Part shown: in pieces, positions 5,132-9,716 of the stretch | How the letters are laid out: each line of letters opens with the position of its first letter | How positions within the stretch are numbered: position 1 is the first letter of the stretch | Origin: JBBIPA01 sp037443085 | GTDB lineage: Bacteria > Chloroflexota > Dehalococcoidia > GIF9 > UBA5629 | Assembly: GCA_037443085.1 (NCBI GenBank) | Contig: JBBIPA010000063.1 | Span: forward strand, 1 to 9,716 | Direction of reading: 5' to 3' | Length of the DNA: 9,716 nt | The notes under the pieces: model-generated | What the model was told of the DNA's origin: nothing | Seen by the model: only the letters and a program-made list of their open reading frames with translations | Databases searched by the model: none | Made by a program: the position numbers and the translations under genes

Positions 5132-5939
5132 AGTGCTCCTCAGGTGTTTTATACTGTCGAGGTAATTTAGTAGTTTTATCGTTTATCCTCCTATCCTTGT
5201 GGTAGTTTTGTATCGCGACCTCCAGATCCAAGAACTTATCCAAACCGCGCTTTAGAAAGTCCTTCAATGTCCACCGGTACTTGAAAAAACACTGCTCATC
5301 GTTGACAATCTGTGCGTAATTTTTCATAGCCTGGGAGATTTCTGCCGCGGGGAAATCCCTTAAGGCGGCCACTAAGGCCCGCTTCATGTCACCTGTGAGC
5401 TTCTTGTGCTTAATCATGCCCAGTGAATTCCAGAGGTCAAAAATTTCTCTTTCTTTATATATTTCTTTCTCTATAGGATTATGAATAGGAGTAGGAATAG
5501 GAATAAGGCCGATAGTTTCGGTTACTTGCGGTAACTCTCCGTAAGTCTCCGTAACTCTCGGTAAGTTTTCAGACAATAATCTCTCGCATTTGTCCATTAT
5601 TGACTGAGGTGGTTCTGGTGTTTTTCTTTTATGCGGAGTTCCCCTGATGTATTGATGTCGCTTCCAAGTAGGGAAGATAGCAAATTCTCGACCACTAACT
5701 TGCCATCTATAAATTAAGTCGTTCTGCTCCATCTCATCTTGCCATTTCTGTATGTCCGTCGGACGGATACCCTCGTTTAGCGGATAGCAGCGTCCTCGCA
5801 CCACATTGGGTGTCGACTCGAAGCACCCAAAGTCATCAGGAAGAGGCAGCAACCGGTAAAAATGGAGCTCGGCCCTCGGTGACAACCTGGCAAGATTTGG
5901 CGAAGTCCAGATCGACTCTTTTATAAATCTACTTGGCAT
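5070..5939 (-). CDS. Phage replication initiator (winged-helix, DnaD/O-like)
   Basis: This 289-residue protein begins with the pattern of phage replisome-organiser proteins: FIKESIWTSPNLARLS (5-20), FYRLLPLPDDFGCF (27-40), then RGRCYPL and a further wing-helix (to about 95), forming a winged-helix DNA-binding domain. A variable linker (about 100-160) contains the repeated peptide VTETYGELPQVTETIG (129-144), encoded by DNA iterons. A C-terminal helical domain follows (about 165-245), then a basic tail. It would bind the origin and recruit the loader encoded next. The ATG lacks a strong ribosome site (GAGTGAGTTATTAA). This may result from the upstream duplication, since the decayed copy sits directly in front and ends at this start region. 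Exact family membership would need a profile search. Confidence 0.8.
   Translation of the reverse strand: MPSRFIKESIWTSPNLARLSPRAELHFYRLLPLPDDFGCFESTPNVVRGRCYPLNEGIRPTDIQKWQDEMEQNDLIYRWQVSGREFAIFPTWKRHQYIRGTPHKRKTPEPPQSIMDKCERLLSENLPRVTETYGELPQVTETIGLIPIPTPIHNPIEKEIYKEREIFDLWNSLGMIKHKKLTGDMKRALVAALRDFPAAEISQAMKNYAQIVNDEQCFFKYRWTLKDFLKRGLDKFLDLEVAIQNYHKDRRINDKTTKLPRQYKTPEEHYGEEYKRRKQQLEAESAASP
5436..5569. other. Probable replication origin: 10-bp iterons plus AT-rich tract
   Basis: Within the initiator gene, bases 5520-5569 are five head-to-tail 10-mers: GGTTACTTGC, GGTAACTCTC, CGTAAGTCTC, CGTAACTCTC, GGTAAGTTTT; a sixth, degenerate one (GATAGTTTC) lies at 5511-5519. Beside them (about 5436-5510) is an AT-rich tract with repeated AGGAAT/GAATAG units and TATATATTTC-type sequence. 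Iterons inside the initiator gene next to an AT-rich unwinding element is the arrangement of lambda ori within gene O. A 10-bp period puts each site on the same face of the helix. Origin function is inference from layout. Confidence 0.6.
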
Positions 5940-5943
5940 TTAA

Positions 5944-6147
5944 TAACTCACTCTGTTCCAGCTCATCTTGCCATTTCTGATGTCCGTCGGACGGATACTC
6001 GCGTATAGCGGATAGCAGCGTCCTCGCACCACGTTGGGTATCGAGTCGACACCCAAATCGTCCGGAGAAGGCTGCTACCGGTATAATGGAGATCGGCCCT
6101 CAGGTGGTAGCAATGGCAAGATTTGGCGAAGTCCATATTGACTCCTC
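5944..6147 (-). pseudogene. Decayed tandem copy of the initiator gene 5' end
   Basis: About 200 bases here align with bases 5715-5921 inside the initiator gene at an offset of about 229. Examples of shared runs are GATTTGGCGAAGTCCA, GCGTCCTCGCACCAC and TCATCTTGCCATTTCTG. The copy lacks the start region of the gene and carries several one- or two-base indels, so the frame is broken: the short open frame across it (ATG at 6133, preceded by AGAGGAGTC) gives an unrelated sequence. It ends exactly where the intact gene begins, so the two are in direct tandem. It is either an old tandem duplication or a scar of recombination with a related element. From 6148 to 6238 I see no gene; an SD-like AAGGAGGTGAT at its far edge belongs to the end of the upstream gene. 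Confidence 0.8.
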
Positions 6148-6238
6148 TTTTTCTCACTCTCTCGTTATTTATACAGGCTCGGAGTAGCCCCCTGTTGTTG
6201 CCCATCTAGATCTTTGTGCATACCATCTGGCACAAGAC

Positions 6239-6466
6239 TCAGTTCACATCACCTCCTTCTCTCAATAAATTCCTGCCACCCAGAATGTTTTTGTTGTCTG
6301 TCCTAGTGTGTTTAGCAGGCTTTTGGCTTTTGGCCTTAGCTCCCTGGCAGGCCGAAGCCATTTTGTTGGCCAGCACCTTTTTGCCAGAGTAACCACAGTA
6401 GCCATAACGTCCGTCAGCATCACCCTGCCACCAGATACATTGATAACAGAAATTTGGCCTATCCAT
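6239..6466 (-). CDS. Small four-cysteine protein (75 aa)
   Basis: The start is taken at ATG 6466, preceded by AGGGGAACAG and overlapping the previous stop as ATGGATAG; an earlier in-frame Met at 6520 has no ribosome site and would overlap more. C7-x2-C10, C24 and C40 surround an aromatic segment (IWWQ, 11-14; RYGY, 20-23), suggesting a single zinc-ribbon-like site. The C-terminal half is basic and hydrophilic (QKPAKHTRTDNK) and probably flexible. The family is not recognised; it resembles the many small cysteine-rich proteins of phage early regions. It is the last gene before the decayed initiator copy. Confidence 0.68.
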   Translation of the reverse strand: MDRPNFCYQCIWWQGDADGRYGYCGYSGKKVLANKMASACQGAKAKSQKPAKHTRTDNKNILGGRNLLREGGDVN

Positions 6467-6656
6467 CTGTTCCCCTATCCTTTCTGCCTTTATCGCCACC
6501 AGCTCTCCAGCTTCGTTCATATTTTCGCCGGTATTTTTCTATGAGCGGGTTAAAATCTCTGTTCTCACCACATTTACAACAACGGCCGACATTGCTGGAA
6601 TTTATAAGCCAGTGATGTCTGCATAAATTGCTTACCTTTGGACTTTTGGGCATCAT
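6459..6656 (-). CDS. HHW-type zinc mini-protein, copy 2 (65 aa)
   Basis: The N-terminal part holds C12-x-H14-H15-W16 and C26-C27-K-C29-G, a compact putative zinc site of the pattern C-x-H-H-W...C-x2-C-G that recurs in small phage and environmental proteins. Residues HHWLINSSNVGRCCKCGE are identical to those of the second such protein in the window (8244-8372). A basic tail rich in Arg/Lys (about 36-65) suggests nucleic-acid binding. AAGGAAATTG precedes ATG 6656; a TTG at 6659 is an alternative start. The gene begins inside the end of the upstream gene (83 bases of overlap in another frame), which is unusual. Confidence 0.72.
   Translation of the reverse strand: MMPKSPKVSNLCRHHWLINSSNVGRCCKCGENRDFNPLIEKYRRKYERSWRAGGDKGRKDRGTDG
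6565..6614. repeat. 50-bp perfect direct repeat, copy 2
   Basis: Bases 6565-6614 are identical to 8296-8345. The repeat covers the coding sequence of the shared HHW/CxxC motif in both zinc mini-proteins, in the same orientation and frame. Similarity stops abruptly at both ends. Confidence 0.95.
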
Positions 6657-7053
6657 CAATTTCCTTGCTTTTTGTTCTCCTTAGTCCGTCCTCCCATTCC
6701 TTCAAGCTCTGCCAGTCTGGGCAACAGGTTATCATCTCTAAATTGACATGCGGCGGCTCGGGAACGTAATTACCCTCCAGATATCGGTATACCTGGAAAG
6801 GCCCATTTTCCGGGTCGTCTCCCCGGATAATGTATATTGGGGCTACAGTCTGTAAAATGTTGTAGGCCAGCACCTCGGAAAACTGGACAATGTCTCCACT
6901 CTTCTTAAAGTCAATAAAGGCTACAATGCGTGGTGGCTTCTGGACCAAGATTAAATCCAGGTCGCAGGCATAGAAGCTGCTGGGCATCTTCCTTTTGTGA
7001 AATAACTTGAAACTGTCTCTCGAAGGAGAACCTTTCAAATCACACTTCTGCAT
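6574..7053 (-). CDS. Hypothetical protein with PD-(D/E)XK-like nuclease motif
   Basis: With ATG 7053 (preceded by GGCAGGATATC) the product has 159 residues and overlaps the methylase end by 14 bases. The core reads YACDLDLILV (28-37), then RIVAFIDFKK (42-51): an acidic residue on one strand (D31 or D33) and a D48-x-K50 pair on the next, the order seen in PD-(D/E)XK nucleases, followed by FSEVLAYN and a further strand with YIIRGDD. A nuclease in phage recombination, or a partner of the adjacent methyltransferase, is inference; the fold is not proven. The last about 27 residues are read across the start of the HHW zinc gene in another frame, so the C-terminus may be non-essential or altered by frameshift. 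Confidence 0.65.
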   Translation of the reverse strand: MQKCDLKGSPSRDSFKLFHKRKMPSSFYACDLDLILVQKPPRIVAFIDFKKSGDIVQFSEVLAYNILQTVAPIYIIRGDDPENGPFQVYRYLEGNYVPEPPHVNLEMITCCPDWQSLKEWEDGLRRTKSKEIDDAQKSKGKQFMQTSLAYKFQQCRPLL

Positions 7054-8215
7054 GATATCCTGCCAGTATCTCCGCTCCCAAAAAGTTGCAGCCAAACTCC
7101 CTGGCTGCCTGACCGATGGCACCGCTGCCAGCAAAAGGGTCAACCACCAGGTCGCCCGGCTGACAGAACATGGCTAGTATATGCTTGGCCTCTAAAACTG
7201 GCTGCTGCCAGTTGTGTTTGTCCTTCTCTTTGCCGGCGCCTGGTATCAAATCCCGATAGATGTGGTTGATGCCACCCCCTCTGGGCACGAAGATTAAGAT
7301 GGGCTTGAATTGATTTATCACCTTGCGCACCGGCTGCCCCAGCGGCGTCAGATTGCCATTTCCCTGGTGAATCAGGGCACAAAGCCACCACCAGTCCAGA
7401 TGGTCCGAGAGAGCGCTGATGACCTGCGGCAGATATAGCTGCCCGGAATAGGTGACCAGCGCCCCGGTAGTCAGAAGCACACGGGCGGCAAACAACCCCA
7501 AGTCGTTCCATAGGGGCAAGTAATCTCTGCCATAGGGCGGATCGGTGAGAATGAGGTCTACTGAATGATTCGGGATATCGCTCAGCACTTCCCTGAAATC
7601 TCCCCGCCTGATTCCTACGTTATATTGTCCTCGCAACTCCGGATGTTTGCGCTCTCGATCATTTGGCTGCTTTCGCGCTTCCCTCAGTGTAAATTCACCA
7701 CGGTGAACTTTGTGAAATATGTCTGGCCTAGCGTGGAGCAGTTTAGAAGCCTCATCCACTTTGCGCCGAGGCACATTGAATAATTCGATAGCCTGGGCAC
7801 GAGCAGGATGTCCATCATCTTCCAAATCGGCACTACATAGTGCTGATTTACCATAGTTAGGAGATGCTCTCCCACGGGGCTCTTTATGGTCTTCTTTCCA
7901 CAGCGCTGCCATCGCTGCCCTCTGGTCATCGGTAAGATGCCGACGCAAGACAGCAGCTTTTAGCATATACACCTCTGGCTTATCGCCAAGAGGTGCATCC
8001 ACAACCGTCACTTCTTTCATACCTAGCTCAATAGCGGCTCTCAATCGATGTCTACCGTCTACAACTATGCCATTAGCAAGAACTTCCAACGGCACCTTAA
8101 TCCCTCTTAGAGCTATATCGGCATAGAAATCCTGCCATTCGCTGGTACTCATGTCGGGGATAATGTGAGCCAGAGGATGAGGCTTTAATGAATTTGGATC
8201 AGCTTTGCGAAACAT
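7040..8215 (-). CDS. ParB-domain DNA methyltransferase
   Basis: The start is taken at ATG 8215 (391 residues), 28 bases after the previous stop; a GTG at 8269 would add 18 residues but overlap that gene. An N-terminal ParB/sulfiredoxin-like domain (about 1-110) has LKPHPL (10-15) and VVDGRHRLRAAIELG (51-65). A helical link (about 135-185) follows. The C-terminal methyltransferase has catalytic motif IV DPPYG (225-229) before the AdoMet-binding motif I DPFAGSG (359-365), the order of the beta class of N4-cytosine/N6-adenine methylases. It probably modifies phage DNA to resist host restriction, or marks DNA for replication or packaging. ParB-methylase fusions are common in phages. The recognition sequence cannot be read from the protein. 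Confidence 0.88.
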   Translation of the reverse strand: MFRKADPNSLKPHPLAHIIPDMSTSEWQDFYADIALRGIKVPLEVLANGIVVDGRHRLRAAIELGMKEVTVVDAPLGDKPEVYMLKAAVLRRHLTDDQRAAMAALWKEDHKEPRGRASPNYGKSALCSADLEDDGHPARAQAIELFNVPRRKVDEASKLLHARPDIFHKVHRGEFTLREARKQPNDRERKHPELRGQYNVGIRRGDFREVLSDIPNHSVDLILTDPPYGRDYLPLWNDLGLFAARVLLTTGALVTYSGQLYLPQVISALSDHLDWWWLCALIHQGNGNLTPLGQPVRKVINQFKPILIFVPRGGGINHIYRDLIPGAGKEKDKHNWQQPVLEAKHILAMFCQPGDLVVDPFAGSGAIGQAAREFGCNFLGAEILAGYHAEV

Positions 8216-8243
8216 TGTCTCTCTCTCGGCAAATCTTCCCTCA

Positions 8244-8372
8244 TTAGTCCGATGTGTTTGCGGTGACACCAGCTTTCATTCCCTTTTTGGCTCGTTCACC
8301 ACATTTACAACAACGGCCGACATTGCTGGAATTTATAAGCCAGTGGTGCATACATGCCTTTGCTTTTTTCAT
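8244..8372 (-). CDS. HHW-type zinc mini-protein, copy 1 (42 aa)
   Basis: ATG 8372 gives 42 residues with C7-x-H9-H10-W11 and C21-C22-K-C24-G, the same compact putative zinc site as in the product of 6459-6656. The rest is a short Lys-rich tail. Two GTG codons (8381 and 8378) lie closer to the ideal distance from the strong GGAGGGG ribosome site and could be the true start, adding two or three residues and touching the previous stop. Its size is near the minimum for a folded zinc knuckle. Role unknown; nucleic-acid or protein contact is a guess. The shared DNA with copy 2 is perfect over 50 bases. Confidence 0.72.
   Translation of the reverse strand: MKKAKACMHHWLINSSNVGRCCKCGERAKKGMKAGVTANTSD
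8296..8345. repeat. 50-bp perfect direct repeat, copy 1
   Basis: Identical to 6565-6614, about 1.7 kb away, same orientation. It spans the HHW/CxxC motif coding sequence of the 42-residue zinc protein. Identity at third codon positions suggests recent copying or gene conversion rather than protein-level selection alone. Confidence 0.95.
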
Positions 8373-8374
8373 TG

Positions 8375-8566
8375 TCACCACATACCCCTCCTTTTCACTT
8401 TCAGGATGTTTCTGGCCAATTTCAGGGCGTCTTTTTCTTGTAGGGCAATCTCTCGTCCGTCCAGGTCGAATAGGTGAAATACCTTCCCCCACCTGCCCGG
8501 GCGATATTCAACAACAATCCGCGGAGCAGGTATGTCAGACTGCCTTTCCTGAGTTTCAGTAGTCAT
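8375..8566 (-). CDS. Small hypothetical protein (63 aa)
   Basis: I do not recognise this protein. It has a hydrophilic N-terminus (1-14), a probable beta-rich centre (RIVVEYRPGRWGKVFHLFDLDG) and a C-terminal helix (DALKLARNILKVKRR). No cysteines or membrane segments. Its ATG overlaps the previous stop as TAATG, with GGGGAG eight bases upstream, so it is translationally coupled to the 64-residue gene. The alpha/beta pattern and position suggest a small cytoplasmic phage accessory protein. Confidence 0.68.
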   Translation of the reverse strand: MTTETQERQSDIPAPRIVVEYRPGRWGKVFHLFDLDGREIALQEKDALKLARNILKVKRRGMW

Positions 8567-8760
8567 TAGCTCGTCTCCCCCATTATCTTGTCAGCTGTCT
8601 CCCTGATAGCTGTTACGGTGGCACCAGTGGCAGAGAAGACAGCTACTACCTTGCCATTGAGTAGCAGGTTGAGAAAATGGTCATCTTCCTCAACAAGGGA
8701 AAATCCCTGTTCCTTTTGTTTGTTAGTAAGACAACCGCTAAGCACTTCACTACGAAACAT
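8566..8760 (-). CDS. Small hypothetical protein (64 aa)
   Basis: The start is fixed by GGGAGGTAGAT before ATG 8760, two bases after the Bet stop. After a short polar N-terminus the sequence runs GFSLVEEDDHFLNLLLNGKVVAVFSATGATVTAIRETADK: two or three beta strands and a closing helix. Similar short proteins with a 'VVAVFSATGAT..AIR' ending appear in phage genomes, but I know of no assigned function. Tight coupling to the Bet gene suggests a role in, or regulation along with, recombination. Confidence 0.7.
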   Translation of the reverse strand: MFRSEVLSGCLTNKQKEQGFSLVEEDDHFLNLLLNGKVVAVFSATGATVTAIRETADKIMGETS

Positions 8761-8762
8761 AT

Positions 8763-9716
8763 CTACCTCCCGTTTTCTCTCACCGCCCTTATCTGTCGGA
8801 ATGCCTCCTGCGGAGTTATGGCTAAGTCTGTCTGACTGGATACCCCCAGCTCCTTGAGCACATCCTTTGGCTGTAGCTTCCAGCGTTGAAAACAGGCTTT
8901 GTAGAGCTGCGAGAATGTGTTAATTGCTTCAGCTTCACTTTCCGCCTTCCTTTTCCCTGCTGACGCCTGAGATGCTTTCTCTAAGGCGTCGTTGATGATG
9001 TCCTCAGCTTCTTCCAATGTCCTGCCCTGCTCCAACCAGTCCGTTTTGAGGCTGGTGATGCCCAGTACGCTGTGCACTTCCTCCGGGTCAAGCCCCTTTT
9101 CTTTCTGCCTTGCCCACCATTTCTTCCAGTCAGGCTCGCCATTCTTCTCAAAAGCCGGCGGCAGCTCACCTTCAGGAGTTTCACCCTGGGGTTTGGGCAC
9201 CACTTCGCTCACCTCTGACGGTAACAGCTCATAGTCCACTTCCGCAGTGGATATGGCGCCGCCGCCGAACAGCGAAGGGAAGGCTTCCACCAGGGCTCGC
9301 TTTAACGCTACCTTCCTCAGCATGGACGGTCGCTTTTCTTCACTCCAAAATTCAGTTGGTGAGCCATCTTTGCGATATTTGATGCACTCCCTTTTATTTA
9401 CTGCCACATAAAAAGGGCGACTTCGGTCTTTGCGGTATACCTTGGCCCAGCCACCAACTAGATTTTCTCTTTCTTTATCAAGGAGAAAGGCACCCTCGCG
9501 AAATTCCAGCCTGCCCCCGTAATCGAGAACAATGCCACTCTCATATCCGTCAAATTGCGGGTTTAGTTCGGCAGCCTTTGAATATGACTCTATGGCAATG
9601 ATGTGTGCCGCTTTGTCCTTCTCGGAGTATTTGACCAGATATATCTCGCTGGCAAATGGATTGAGGTTGAGAGATTGGCACATTTTTAGAAATATCGCTG
9701 CTTCCTGGTCTGTAGC
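8763..9716 (-). CDS. bet: Phage recombination protein Bet (RecT family), 5' end outside window
   Basis: The reading frame is open to the window edge; 317 residues are visible and the true start lies beyond. The fragment shows the Bet/RecT core: LNLNPFASEIYLVKY, the II(A)IESYSK strand, GGWAKVYRKDRSRPFYVAV, and a helix with RPSMLRKVALKRALVEAFP (visible residues about 15-150). RecT/Bet proteins anneal single-stranded DNA and promote strand exchange with a partner 5'-3' exonuclease, which would be expected beyond base 9716. The C-terminal extension (about 165-317) is longer than in lambda Bet. It holds two similar helical modules, about 197-247 and 269-313, with the pattern 'L.P..V...LG..S...D.......T..EA...I'. 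The gene ends two bases before the next start codon. Confidence 0.92.
   Translation of the reverse strand, partial: ATDQEAAIFLKMCQSLNLNPFASEIYLVKYSEKDKAAHIIAIESYSKAAELNPQFDGYESGIVLDYGGRLEFREGAFLLDKERENLVGGWAKVYRKDRSRPFYVAVNKRECIKYRKDGSPTEFWSEEKRPSMLRKVALKRALVEAFPSLFGGGAISTAEVDYELLPSEVSEVVPKPQGETPEGELPPAFEKNGEPDWKKWWARQKEKGLDPEEVHSVLGITSLKTDWLEQGRTLEEAEDIINDALEKASQASAGKRKAESEAEAINTFSQLYKACFQRWKLQPKDVLKELGVSSQTDLAITPQEAFRQIRAVRENGR

Noticed and set aside
5963..6205. 80-residue minus-strand open frame as a real gene
   Set aside because: It runs across the decayed initiator copy in the wrong frames; its sequence is a frameshifted translation of known coding DNA.
6148..6238. tRNA or small RNA gene in the gap
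   Set aside because: I could not form a cloverleaf or a convincing promoter-terminator pair; only an AT-rich TATAAAT without a -35 partner is present.
8205..8562. Plus-strand open frames opposite the zinc, methylase and 63-residue genes
   Set aside because: Antisense shadows: no ribosome sites, no recognisable motifs, and the minus-strand genes are tightly packed with good start signals.

Overview
The window looks like the early (replication and recombination) region of a temperate phage or prophage of a bacterium. All supported genes lie on the minus strand, so transcription runs from base 9716 towards base 1. Clear Shine-Dalgarno sequences (GGAGG types), stop/start overlaps (TAATG, ATGA) and bacterial-type proteins (RecT/Bet, ParB-methylase, DnaC-like loader, J-domain protein) point to a bacterial host. 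Composition is moderate GC. The style of the small zinc-binding proteins (HHW..CxxCG and C2H2 'ALGGH') recalls uncultured anaerobes such as Chloroflexota, but this host guess is weak.

Layout in transcription order. (1) 9716-8244: a 5'-truncated Bet/RecT single-strand annealing protein, two small unknown genes and an HHW zinc mini-protein. (2) 8215-6239: a ParB-domain DNA methyltransferase, a possible PD-(D/E)XK nuclease, a second HHW zinc protein sharing a perfect 50-bp repeat with the first, and a four-cysteine small protein. (3) 6147-5944: a decayed tandem copy of the 5' end of the next gene. (4) 5939-4352: a phage replication initiator with 10-bp iterons and an AT-rich tract inside its coding sequence (a probable lambda-O-style origin), then a DnaC-like helicase loader. 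(5) 4349-3024: a small zinc protein, a minimal PolX-like nucleotidyltransferase, a helical protein and a J-domain protein. (6) 3022-1596: a RAMP-like unknown protein with a repeat array on each side. (7) 1500-323: a small unknown protein and a winged-helix/RuvB-like AAA ATPase, ended by a terminator. (8) 103-1: the start of a C2H2 zinc-finger gene behind a leader with short direct and inverted repeats.

The genes fit together as a replication-recombination module: initiator plus loader bring the host helicase to an origin, a J-protein could recruit host DnaK to remodel that complex (as lambda needs DnaJ/DnaK for O/P), and Bet, the RuvB-like ATPase and the PolX-like enzyme would act on recombination and repair intermediates. 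The methylase may protect the element's DNA.

The most unusual feature is the pair of non-coding arrays at 1596-1783 and 2553-3022. On the plus strand they are built almost entirely from pentamers of form CANNN (NNNTG in the transcript), interrupted by an 8-nt box CTCG(A/G)CT(T/C). Box-to-box distances are 8+5n in 14 of 15 cases. The arrays flank the gene for the RAMP-like protein. I know of no described element with this grammar.
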